Shown one piece after another: positions 7,848 through 15,746 of a stretch of 25,648 nucleotides of DNA. The notes under the pieces are model-generated. The model was not told the DNA's origin, did not search any database, and saw only the letters and a program-made list of their open reading frames with translations. The first letter of the stretch is position 1. Each line of letters begins with the position of its first letter. The DNA is from Gammaproteobacteria bacterium (GTDB lineage: Bacteria > Pseudomonadota > Gammaproteobacteria > Chromatiales > Chromatiaceae): NCBI GenBank assembly GCA_008080925.1, contig VMDJ01000021.1, forward strand, positions 1-25,648. The letters are read 5' to 3'. A program made the position numbers and the translations under genes.

Positions 7848-8331
7848 CTTACCGGTTTATCAATTTGAGCAAACGCAGCGATTTGAACAATCAAGGGATG
7901 TGATCTTTGCGCACTTTGAGCGCGCCGAGTTGCTCGCTGAGCTGACGCCTCATTGGTTAAATTTTGTTTTGCTAACCCCGCCACCTATACGTATGTATCA
8001 AGGGCGAATTATTGATTACACCATTCGTCAATTTGGTTGGCGTCTTCGCTGGCGGTCAATTATTTCGCACTATCAAGCACCTGACTATTTTGTTGATGAG
8101 CAGCTAAAAGGCCCCTATAGCTTTTGGTTTCATGAGCATCGTTTCGTCGAAAACGACGATCGATCTACCACCATGATTGACACGGTTTACTATGCGTTAC
8201 CCAATTGGCTACCCAATTTTTTGAGTCGTTGGCTTGATCGCATATGGGTGCGTCCGCAGCTAAAAAAAATCTTTGCCTATCGTGAAAAACGCATTATTGA
8301 AATTATTGCGCCGCAACATGAAAAAATATGA
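7828..8331 (+). CDS. SRPBCC-family (START-like) protein
   Basis: A 167-residue SRPBCC/polyketide-cyclase-like protein. The sequence YQFEQTQRFEQSRDVIFAHFERAELLAELTP followed by WLNFVLL, IDYTIRQFGWRLRWRSII and the FWFHEHRF strand is the usual ligand-pocket pattern; the end PQLKKIFAYREKRIIEI is the closing helix. Such folds bind lipids, sterols or other hydrophobic molecules. I chose ATG 7828 because residues before it, back to 7777, show no family similarity and overlap the DUF393 gene; the start still lies inside DUF393 by 20 bases. It is the last gene of the plus-strand operon, with no clear hairpin terminator after it. A role in lipid transfer or binding is inference from fold and context. 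Confidence 0.82.
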   Translation: MRKPVANLPVYQFEQTQRFEQSRDVIFAHFERAELLAELTPHWLNFVLLTPPPIRMYQGRIIDYTIRQFGWRLRWRSIISHYQAPDYFVDEQLKGPYSFWFHEHRFVENDDRSTTMIDTVYYALPNWLPNFLSRWLDRIWVRPQLKKIFAYREKRIIEIIAPQHEKI

Positions 8332-8417
8332 TCTTTTGCGGTGCAATAGCGCCTGGTAAATCAAGTACAAGACTCGCTATCCAAAATAAGGATTGAAAAT
8401 TTCACGTAAGGGGTGTC

Positions 8418-8445
8418 TTACAAAAACCGCTAATCGCATTAAACT
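8418..8445 (+). promoter_or_regulatory. Possible sigma70 promoter for the 52-residue ORF
   Basis: TTACAA (8418-8423) and TAAACT (8440-8445) are 16 bases apart. The -35 overlaps the right arm of a small inverted repeat, GTAAG (8406-8410) / CTTAC (8417-8421). Weak matches, supported only by position upstream of the ORF at 8494. Confidence 0.25.
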
Positions 8446-8493
8446 ATTTCTGGAAAACTAGGATAAAGAGTATCTGCGTTTTTGGGAGAACTC

Positions 8494-8652
8494 ATGAAGC
8501 ATAAACATCCATCAATTGTGGCGACAAAATCTCGAACTGCTTTGGGTGCGAAGCTTGTTGAGTCAGTTAATGATCGAGTTAAAACAAGTCGAGAGTTACT
8601 GATGCAGTCACGAGAGTTACTCGATACTTTATCCACGCGTAAGCAGAAATAA
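8494..8652 (+). CDS. Possible small basic protein, 52 residues
   Basis: An ATG frame of 52 codons ending in TAA, with a good ribosome-binding site (GGGAGA, five bases before ATG). The product is rich in Lys, Arg and Ser and contains a near-tandem repeat, TSRELLMQSRELLDTL (residues 31-46), likely helical; no Cys, no membrane segment, no signal peptide. I do not recognise a family. It fills the gap between the SRPBCC gene and the convergent carbonic anhydrase gene, whose stop is seven bases away. It could be a real orphan small protein or a chance frame; the ribosome-binding site and the ordered composition favour a real gene. Confidence 0.5.
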   Translation: MKHKHPSIVATKSRTALGAKLVESVNDRVKTSRELLMQSRELLDTLSTRKQK

Positions 8653-8658
8653 CGAAGA

Positions 8659-9285
8659 CTAAACGCCGTCAAAAAACTCTACTTCACCGGTATCCAGTGA
8701 ATAGTGGGCGCCAACAATCATCAATCCATCTTCCTGAATTAACTTTTCAATAATCTGTGAGCCATGACGCAATTGGTTGGCTGAGGCACGGATATTCGCC
8801 ATAACGGCATGATGTAAAAGTTTCTCTGGAGCGTTGCGTACATCCGTATCAAGCAAGACTTCGATAGAAGGACGAATGCGATCCACAATGGCGGCCATAT
8901 TGGGTGAGCGTTCTTCTGCGGGCTGTTTTAGTTCATCGAGTGTTGCGCAAACAGCGCCACAGTTTGAATGACCGAGAACAACGACGAGGCGGGTTTTAAA
9001 GCGATCAACTGCAAATTCCACACTACCAATTTGCGAAGGCGCAACAATGTTGCCAGCAACTCGGATTACGAATAGATCGCCAAGACCAACATCAAACACA
9101 AGCTCAGCAGGTACCCGCGAATCAGAACAGCCAAGAATAATTGCAAAGGGTTCTTGTCCAACGGTTAATTGGGTGCGGCGGGTGTGATCACTGCCAGTTG
9201 TTTTGCGTGTTTCTGCAACAAAGCGCTTGTTGCCAAGTTTTAGTAGCTCAAGCGCTTCAGGGGCGGGGATGTGCTGATTAGGCAT
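8659..9285 (-). CDS. Beta-class carbonic anhydrase
   Basis: A 208-residue beta-carbonic anhydrase, interconverting CO2 and bicarbonate in the cytoplasm. The zinc site is complete: C53 and D55-x-R57 in GCSDSRVPAE, and H106 and C109 in GHSNCGAV. RVAGN follows the first motif as usual. No signal peptide. The ATG shares a base with the stop of the giant dehydrogenase gene upstream (TAATG), so the two are co-transcribed and probably translationally coupled, a less common partnership. Bicarbonate supply for carboxylation is the usual role; why it is tied to a D-2-hydroxyacid dehydrogenase is unknown. Confidence 0.95.
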   Translation of the reverse strand: MPNQHIPAPEALELLKLGNKRFVAETRKTTGSDHTRRTQLTVGQEPFAIILGCSDSRVPAELVFDVGLGDLFVIRVAGNIVAPSQIGSVEFAVDRFKTRLVVVLGHSNCGAVCATLDELKQPAEERSPNMAAIVDRIRPSIEVLLDTDVRNAPEKLLHHAVMANIRASANQLRHGSQIIEKLIQEDGLMIVGAHYSLDTGEVEFFDGV

Positions 9286-12200
9286 TACAAAAGAACCTTT
9301 TCTATGCCGCCTTGTTTGGCTTGTTCAATAAAGCGTTTCTGCCAGCCGTCACCAAGTAAGTGTTTGGCAAGCTCGATGACGATATAGTCGGTTTTAAGGC
9401 CTGTTTCATCACCATAACGTGACAAGCCTTGTTGGCAAGCGGGGCAGCTGGTGAGCAGTTTTACATTGCCTTGTGTTGCTTTTTCTTGACCTGTCAGCGC
9501 TTTAATACCTTTTCGTAGTTCCTCCGATTTGCGGAAACGCAATTGGTTGGCGATATCTGGGCGAGCAGTACCTAAGGTGCCGGCTTCACCGCAGCATCGA
9601 TCGGACAAAGTCACGTTTTGACCTAACAATGTCGTGCTGACTTGGATCGGGTCATATTCCTTCATCGGACTATGACAAGGATCGTGGTAGAGATATTGCA
9701 CACCATCGACCTTATCCAGCTTGATACCTTTTTCGAGTAGATACTCGTGAATATCGAGTAGACGACAGCCAGGGAAAATCTGCTCAAATTCGTACTTAAG
9801 CAGTTGGTCCATACAGGTACCGCAAGAGACTACGACGGTTTTGATGTCGAGATAGTTCAGGGTGTTGGCGACACGATGGAATAAGACACGGTTGCTGGTT
9901 GTGATCTGCTGACCACGATCATGTTGTCCGGCACTGGTTTGCGGGTAGCCACAACATAAATAGCCGGGTGGTAATACCGTTTGTGCACCCGTTTCGCTGA
10001 GCATCGCTAGGGTGGCTAAGCCGACATCTGAGAATAAACGCTCAGAGCCACAACCCGGGAAGTAGAAAACAGCATCGCTGTCATCATCTGCTTTGCTTGG
10101 GTTGCGCAGAATTGGAACATAGCTTGGATCATCGAGACCTAGTGCGGTGCGATACGACTGTTTAGGTAGCTCAACACGAATCGGACGGCGAACCATCTCG
10201 ATTGGTATATCCAGAAGTTTGGGTTTTCCGGTTGTTGATGCCGGTATCTTTGCATTCTTACGCAACAAGCCTGTGTGCTTAATTAGATCATGACCAAAGG
10301 ACATGGCTTTAAAGCCAAGGTCAGCCATACCTTTGCGTAACCAGCGAATGGTGGTTGGATTGGTGGTGTTCAAGAACTGCATCGCAGCCCAGCTACCTAA
10401 GTTGAAACTCTTCTCGCCTGCTTGCGTCAGAATTTTGCGCATACGCATGGTGACATCGCCAAAGTCGATGTTCACAGGACAAGGCGCTTCACACTTGTGA
10501 CAAATGGTGCAGTGGTCTGCAATATCATTCATCTCTTCAAAGTGCTCGAAGGCGATACCGCGACGTGTTTGTTCTTCATACAAAAAAGCCTCGATGACCA
10601 GGCCTGTACCGAGAATCTTGTTGCGTGGCGAGTAAAGTAGGTTGGCGCGAGGCACATGCGTCATACACTTAGGCTTACATTTGCCGCAGCGTAAGCAGTG
10701 TTTGATGTCATCGTTAAGCTGGCCTAGCTCACTTTGCTCAAGAATGATCGCTTCTTGTTGCACCAATCGCAGTGATGGGGTGTAAGCACCCTCGAGCCCT
10801 TGATTGGACATCAGCTTGCCACGGTTGAAGTGATGCTCGGGGTCGACTTGGTTTTTGTAAGCAACAAAGTCTGCCAGTTTCTCTGGCTCTAAGTATTGAA
10901 CCTTGGTTAAGCCAATACCGTGCTCACCTGAGATAACGCCATCAAGTGATTTGGCAAGCTGCATAACTTGATCAACGATGCGATCAGCTTCATGCAACAT
11001 GCGGTAGTTATGTGAATGCACAGGTATGTTCGTGTGAACGTTGCCATCACCAGCGTGCATATGCAGCGCGACAAACAAACGTTCATTCTTCATCTCGAGG
11101 TGTGCGTCGCGAAGTTTGCCGCGAAGTTTTTCTAACTCGCTACCTTGAAGAATTTCGCGCAATGGCGCTTTCAGCTCTTGGCGATAAGAAATGCGAATAT
11201 CACGACGCAGCAACATGTCGATCACAAGATCATTCGCTTGTATGTGCTCGCGTTCTTGCTCGGTCAGAATGGTTTGATTGGCAGCGGCTTGATCAAAGTT
11301 GCTTAATAAACTCGACCAGCGTTGCTCGACTTCAGACAAAGTTTCGTAAGCCAGCTTGAGTTTACTTTCAGTAATCTCATCATCAGCTTGTCGCTTGTGT
11401 TGATCGAGTACTTTGCGCATCGCTGCGATAGATTGCAGTTTATTGCTGATCGATTGTTCGATATTAATGCGCTCGATACCGCGGCTGTAGTCGGCCAAAC
11501 GAGGCAGCGGAATCACCACGTCTTCGTTTATTTTGAACGCATTCGTATGCGCAGAGATGGCCGCTGTGCGTGCACGATCTGCCCAGAAGGCTTTGCGCTT
11601 CTCCGGGGTGGTAGCAATAAAGCCTTCAGCTTCGCGCGCTTTAGCTTTGTTGATCACCATCTCGGTCGCGGCATTTAAGATGTTGGCATCATCAGAGACA
11701 AGGTCTGCAATCAACACCATCTTGGGCGTGTCACGGCGTGCTGCTTTTGTGCTGTAACCGACGGCTTTGATGTAGCGTTCATCTAAGTGCTCAAGACCTG
11801 CAATTTGAACACCATCGGTTTGTGCAATGTAATCGGTGATCTCAACAATCGCAGGTACGGCTTTAGCAAGATCATTACCAAAGAATTCTAAACACACGGT
11901 GTTCGACTGACTTGGCATACGATGCAGCACAAAGCGTGACGAGGTAATCAGGCCATCACAACCTTCTTTTTGAATGCCCGGCAAGCCAGATAAAAATTTA
12001 TCGGTAACGTCTTTACCTAAACCAACTTTGCGGAAAGCGCTCCCTGGCATGCGCAACACCTCGGCTTCACCTTTAGGTGTTTTGCCATCTGGGTGATAAC
12101 GCTGAATCGAGAATTCCACATTAGCTTGATCATGGATCTTGCCAAGATTGTGGTTGATACGAGTCACCTCAAGCCAATCAGCTTGGGGTGTCACCATGCG

Positions 12201-13091
12201 CCAACTGACTAAGTTGTCGAGCGTAGTGCCCCATAACACCGCTTTCTTTCCACCGGCATTCATCGCGATGTTGCCGCCGATAGTTGATGCGTCTTGTGAG
12301 GTAGGGTCAACCGCAAAGGCAAGGCCATGCGCATTAGCTAAATCCGATACGCGACGTGTAACAACACCAGCACCTGTTCGAACGGTGGCAACTTTGCCGT
12401 TCACGCCGGGTAGCTCGATATGTTCTACCTCGGATAGGTCTTCAAGTTTTTCCGTATTGATGACAGCGCAATGGGCATCGAGAGGAACGGCTGAGCCGGT
12501 GTAGCCGGTACCGCCACCACGAGGAATCAAGGTTAGGCCGCAGTTAATGCAAGACTCGACAATCGCCGCGACTTCTTCTTCAGTATCCGGTGAGATCACC
12601 ACAAATGGCATCTCAACACGCCAGTCGGTGGCATCGGTTGAATGCGATACACGTGCTAAGCCAGAGAAATCGATATTGTCGCGACGCGTAATTTTGCTCA
12701 ACGCTTGGATGACCTTACGGCGTAATTGTTCGCGTTCACCAAAGGCATTCGAGAAGTCATCCACAGCTTTTTGCGCAGCTTGAAGTAGGCGTTCGGCGTT
12801 CGGATTGTCATTCAAACGCTGTTCGAACTGGCGTAAACGATGATTCAATGCCTCAATCAGCGCATTGCGGCGCTCGCGATTATTGATCAGATCGTCCTGG
12901 AGGTAAGGGTTGCGCTCAACCACCCACATGTCACCAAGGACTTCGAACAGCATGCGCGCCGAACGACCGGTGCGACGTGTACCACGCAAGGATTCAATCA
13001 GCGCCCAGTTGTCTTCACCCAAGTAGCGAATCACGATCTCGCGATCGGAAAACGAGGTGTAGTTGTAAGGAATCTCGCGAATACGTTCCAT
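9285..13091 (-). CDS. Giant FAD/Fe-S D-2-hydroxyacid (D-lactate-type) dehydrogenase with N-terminal DUF3683
   Basis: About 1268 residues. Order: DUF3683-like N-terminus (MERIREIPYNYTSFSDREIVIRYLG) to about residue 150; FAD_binding_4 domain (IPRGGGTGYTG near 189-199, GGNIAMNAGGKKAVLWG later); C-terminal flavin domain with HMHAGDGNVHTNIPV and GEHGIGLTK; two ferredoxin-type sites, CLRCGKCKPKC near 797 and CTICHKCEAPCPVN near 865; then two CCG domains with CCGYPQT near 1047 and CCGEAGTLG near 1165. It is a one-chain analogue of GlcD+GlcF-type or Dld-type systems that oxidise D-lactate, glycolate or similar acids and pass electrons to quinone. I chose ATG 13091 over the TTG at 13127 because the conserved part begins there and a TAAAAT -10-like box at 13134-13139 would leave no leader for the TTG. 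Substrate not determinable. Confidence 0.9.
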   Translation of the reverse strand: MERIREIPYNYTSFSDREIVIRYLGEDNWALIESLRGTRRTGRSARMLFEVLGDMWVVERNPYLQDDLINNRERRNALIEALNHRLRQFEQRLNDNPNAERLLQAAQKAVDDFSNAFGEREQLRRKVIQALSKITRRDNIDFSGLARVSHSTDATDWRVEMPFVVISPDTEEEVAAIVESCINCGLTLIPRGGGTGYTGSAVPLDAHCAVINTEKLEDLSEVEHIELPGVNGKVATVRTGAGVVTRRVSDLANAHGLAFAVDPTSQDASTIGGNIAMNAGGKKAVLWGTTLDNLVSWRMVTPQADWLEVTRINHNLGKIHDQANVEFSIQRYHPDGKTPKGEAEVLRMPGSAFRKVGLGKDVTDKFLSGLPGIQKEGCDGLITSSRFVLHRMPSQSNTVCLEFFGNDLAKAVPAIVEITDYIAQTDGVQIAGLEHLDERYIKAVGYSTKAARRDTPKMVLIADLVSDDANILNAATEMVINKAKAREAEGFIATTPEKRKAFWADRARTAAISAHTNAFKINEDVVIPLPRLADYSRGIERINIEQSISNKLQSIAAMRKVLDQHKRQADDEITESKLKLAYETLSEVEQRWSSLLSNFDQAAANQTILTEQEREHIQANDLVIDMLLRRDIRISYRQELKAPLREILQGSELEKLRGKLRDAHLEMKNERLFVALHMHAGDGNVHTNIPVHSHNYRMLHEADRIVDQVMQLAKSLDGVISGEHGIGLTKVQYLEPEKLADFVAYKNQVDPEHHFNRGKLMSNQGLEGAYTPSLRLVQQEAIILEQSELGQLNDDIKHCLRCGKCKPKCMTHVPRANLLYSPRNKILGTGLVIEAFLYEEQTRRGIAFEHFEEMNDIADHCTICHKCEAPCPVNIDFGDVTMRMRKILTQAGEKSFNLGSWAAMQFLNTTNPTTIRWLRKGMADLGFKAMSFGHDLIKHTGLLRKNAKIPASTTGKPKLLDIPIEMVRRPIRVELPKQSYRTALGLDDPSYVPILRNPSKADDDSDAVFYFPGCGSERLFSDVGLATLAMLSETGAQTVLPPGYLCCGYPQTSAGQHDRGQQITTSNRVLFHRVANTLNYLDIKTVVVSCGTCMDQLLKYEFEQIFPGCRLLDIHEYLLEKGIKLDKVDGVQYLYHDPCHSPMKEYDPIQVSTTLLGQNVTLSDRCCGEAGTLGTARPDIANQLRFRKSEELRKGIKALTGQEKATQGNVKLLTSCPACQQGLSRYGDETGLKTDYIVIELAKHLLGDGWQKRFIEQAKQGGIEKVLL

Positions 13092-13277
13092 AAGATGCGC
13101 TGTGGCTAAAAGCACGGTCGATAACAAAGCCGCATTTTATCGGAAACTGCACCTCAACGTTTGCTCCAAGTATGGGGAAACTCAATGCATTTGGGTCCTG
13201 TATTGAAAATTTATGAAATGAAAAGATGGTGTTCACGGCGAAACCTGTACACACTTGGCAAAACGTAGGAGAAAGCC

Positions 13278-14234
13278 ATGCAAAAGGGTGTTTTTTTAGA
13301 TTTAGCCAGTCTTGCGCCAGAGGATCTCGATCTCTCTGCACTACAAGCCTGTTTGCCTGATTGGGATCTGCATGAGAAAACCCGTCCTGAAGAGCGACTC
13401 GAGCGCATGAAAGGTGCTCAGGTGGTGGTCTCCAATAAGGTGGTTTTGGATGGTGAGCTGTTACGCCAGCTGCCGGACCTGAAGTTGATCTGTGTTGCTG
13501 CAACCGGCACCAATAACATTGACCTGAAAACCGCATCTGAGATGGGCATCGTGGTGAGTAATGTCCGCGCTTACGGCACTGACAGTGTTGCGCAGCACGT
13601 GATTGGCGTGATGTTGGCGCACTTTACCAGCTTGTTTAAATACACCGAGGCGGTTAAGCGGGGTGACTGGTCGAAAAGTGATCAGTTCTGTTTGCTCGAA
13701 TATCCCGTGCGAGAGCTGCGAGGCATGACCATTGGTATTGTGGGTTATGGTGAATTAGGTCAAGGGGTTGCACGTTTAGCGGAAGCCTTCGGTATGCGTG
13801 TCTTGATTGCGCAGCGTCCCGGCGGTGAGCCACAAGCAGGACGTGTTGCTTTGGATGAGTTGTTGCCTCAAGTCGATGTATTAAGTTTGCACGTACCACT
13901 GACGGATAACACAAAACATGTCATAGATCGTGCGGCGTTAGAAAAAATGCCATCACATGCGCTGTTGGTGAATGCAGCTCGAGGCCCGGTGGTGGATAAC
14001 GCCGCGCTAGCGGATGCCTTGCGTGAGGGAGTGATTGGTGGAGCTGCACTAGATGTGGTGGATATTGAGCCGCCGCCAGAAGACTACGTGTTACTACAAG
14101 ACGACATCCCGAATTTGATTATCACGCCGCATACCGCATGGGCAGGCCGACAGGCGCGTCAAAATACCGTTAATCAGATTCAGCAAAACATCGAAGCCTT
14201 TATTGCCGGCGAGCCGCGTTACCAAGTGAATTAA
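13278..14234 (+). CDS. NAD-dependent D-2-hydroxyacid dehydrogenase
   Basis: A 318-residue soluble dehydrogenase of the glycerate/hydroxypyruvate reductase type. The Rossmann motif GYGELG lies near residues 156-161. The catalytic triad is present: R235 in NAARGPVVD, E264 in DVVDIEPPP, and H285 in ITPHTAW. A sharp ribosome-binding site, AGGAG, is eight bases before ATG. It reduces 2-oxoacids or oxidises D-2-hydroxyacids with NAD(P)H. It diverges from the giant flavin dehydrogenase with 186 bases between starts, and its stop overlaps the convergent TtcA-family gene by four bases. The closest named relative by length and motifs is glycerate dehydrogenase (HprA), but the substrate is not proven. 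Confidence 0.93.
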   Translation: MQKGVFLDLASLAPEDLDLSALQACLPDWDLHEKTRPEERLERMKGAQVVVSNKVVLDGELLRQLPDLKLICVAATGTNNIDLKTASEMGIVVSNVRAYGTDSVAQHVIGVMLAHFTSLFKYTEAVKRGDWSKSDQFCLLEYPVRELRGMTIGIVGYGELGQGVARLAEAFGMRVLIAQRPGGEPQAGRVALDELLPQVDVLSLHVPLTDNTKHVIDRAALEKMPSHALLVNAARGPVVDNAALADALREGVIGGAALDVVDIEPPPEDYVLLQDDIPNLIITPHTAWAGRQARQNTVNQIQQNIEAFIAGEPRYQVN

Positions 14235-15001
14235 TCGTTTTCATCAGCGAGGTCAGTTTCCTCGCCGCTTCGGTCGCCCATCAGTGGGCGCATAGCGTGC
14301 AACAACTTGGCAAACAGTTGCGGGTTGTTGCGTTCTTCACTCGCGAGTAAGGCTTTAAAGTGCTCGCGTTGTGTGGGTGCTGAAAAACAGGCAGGGCAGC
14401 TATCAGGAATGATCGGAAGTTGTGCTTCCTTAGAGAAGGCTGCGGTCATCGTTTCGCGCACATAGGCAAGTGGACGGATAATCCTCACATCTCCAGCATC
14501 ATTGGTGTAGTGCGCCTTCATGGTGCCTAATCGGCCTTGATGAAAAGCCGACATCATAAAACTCTCGGCTAAGTCATCGAGATGCTGCGCTAATACCAAC
14601 ACGTTGTAGTCATGCTCGCGACAGGTGGAATACATAATGCCGCGCTTCATGCGTGAGCAATAAGAACAGAAAGAGTCGCCACTCATGTTTTGCTTAGCAT
14701 CTTCCATGATCGGCTGTTGCTGGTAATGCCACGCCACACCAAGTGCGGTGTAATAATCGGTCAGGTGTTTGGGGTCAAAACCTTCAACCTCGGGGTCGAC
14801 GGTGATCACGCCCAATTCAAACTGTACTGGCGCATAGGTTTTCAGGTGCATCAGCACCTGCAATAAAGCGAGTGAATCTTTGCCACCAGAAACGCCCAGC
14901 AATAAACGATCGCCGTCACGAATCATTTGGTAGTCCGCAATCGCACGACCGACTTTGCGCAATAGTGATTTTGGCGGAATAGCGTATGTGGTCTCAGACA
15001 T
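14231..15001 (-). CDS. TtcA-family tRNA 2-thiocytidine synthetase-like ATPase
   Basis: A 256-residue PP-loop enzyme. The ATP-binding SGGKDS is at residues 38-43; the Fe-S cysteines C112 and C115 lie in CSYCSRMKRG and the third in CPAC (C202/C205), as in TtcA, which thiolates cytidine 32 of tRNA using a 4Fe-4S cluster. IIRPLAYVRE is also the TtcA block. However, the usual ALGHHRDD is VLAQHLDD here, GDSFCSYC lies where TTCSLC is expected, and the protein is shorter than the about 300 residues usual. It may be a TtcA paralogue rather than TtcA proper. Start ATG 15001 has no clear ribosome-binding site. It diverges from the glycosylase gene with 69 bases between. Confidence 0.8.
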   Translation of the reverse strand: MSETTYAIPPKSLLRKVGRAIADYQMIRDGDRLLLGVSGGKDSLALLQVLMHLKTYAPVQFELGVITVDPEVEGFDPKHLTDYYTALGVAWHYQQQPIMEDAKQNMSGDSFCSYCSRMKRGIMYSTCREHDYNVLVLAQHLDDLAESFMMSAFHQGRLGTMKAHYTNDAGDVRIIRPLAYVRETMTAAFSKEAQLPIIPDSCPACFSAPTQREHFKALLASEERNNPQLFAKLLHAMRPLMGDRSGEETDLADEND

Positions 15002-15070
15002 GGGGCATCAGGTGAAAAATAGATTGGTTATTATCCGGGTTCATTCTTTGAGATAACAGACCTTATCGCT

Positions 15071-15670
15071 ATGTCATCCGCGTTAATTCGTCATCAAGCT
15101 GAACTGCGTGCCTGTCGGCATTGTCCGGATATGCATGCGCCACCGGTGTTGGGTGAGCCGGTGAAGAGTCGCATTATATTGATTGGCCAAGCACCGGGCG
15201 ATAAAGAGCCTCAGCTGCAAAAGCCCTTTGCCTGGACAGCGGGTAAGACGCTGTTTAAATGGTTTGATCAGATTGGTTTAGATGAAGAGGCTTTTCGTCA
15301 GCAGGTCTATATCGCTGCCGTGTGTCGTTGCTTTCCAGGAAAAAATCCGAAAGGGGGAGATAGAGTGCCTAACCCAGATGAGATAGCAGCGTGTCGTGTG
15401 TGGTTAGACCGTGAGCTAGCGCTTAATCAGCCTGAGTTACTCCTACCGGTCGGTAAGTTAGCGATTAGTCAGTTTATTCAGGTCGACAAGTTAGTCGATG
15501 TGATTGGCCAGCAACACCGTTTGTTAATAAACGGTCGTGAGATTGATCTGATTCCCCTACCGCATCCTTCGGGTGCATCGACATGGCACCGTAAAGAGCC
15601 TGGCACCAGTCTTTTGCAGCAAGCATTGACGTTGATCAACCAACATCCGGCTTGGCAGGCACTGACCTAA
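15071..15670 (+). CDS. Uracil-DNA glycosylase family protein with Fe-S cysteines
   Basis: A 199-residue member of the family 4-like uracil-DNA glycosylases (COG1573-type), which cut uracil from DNA in base-excision repair. The first motif is GQAPGD (39-44; GEAPG in classic family 4), the second is HPSG (165-168). Four cysteines sit where the 4Fe-4S ligands of the family occur: C15, C18 in CRHC, C87 in CRCFPGK, and C108 in AAC. The replacement of Glu by Gln in the first motif and the short HPSG motif leave the activity uncertain. Start ATG 15071, ribosome-binding site weak. It diverges from the TtcA-family gene and is followed by the hydrolase gene after 76 bases. Confidence 0.83.
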   Translation: MSSALIRHQAELRACRHCPDMHAPPVLGEPVKSRIILIGQAPGDKEPQLQKPFAWTAGKTLFKWFDQIGLDEEAFRQQVYIAAVCRCFPGKNPKGGDRVPNPDEIAACRVWLDRELALNQPELLLPVGKLAISQFIQVDKLVDVIGQQHRLLINGREIDLIPLPHPSGASTWHRKEPGTSLLQQALTLINQHPAWQALT

Positions 15671-15746
15671 TATTTTGTGGTTTTCTTTTTCCAAATTCTG
15701 GTTCATTCTCAGCGCATAACAATAAATAAACCAAAGGAGATCTACG

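Noticed and set aside
6262..9285. Link between the carbonic anhydrase and the bicarbonate needed by Cfa enzymes
   Set aside because: The genes are in different, convergent operons, and the Cfa-family enzyme seems to have lost bicarbonate ligands.
9285..13127. Several open frames of 65-120 codons antisense to the giant dehydrogenase
   Set aside because: No recognisable products or ribosome-binding sites; they mirror codon usage of the coding strand.
14247..14265. GCGAGG/CCTCGC hairpin as terminator of the D-2-hydroxyacid dehydrogenase
   Set aside because: It lies in the TtcA-family coding region and has no T-run after it.
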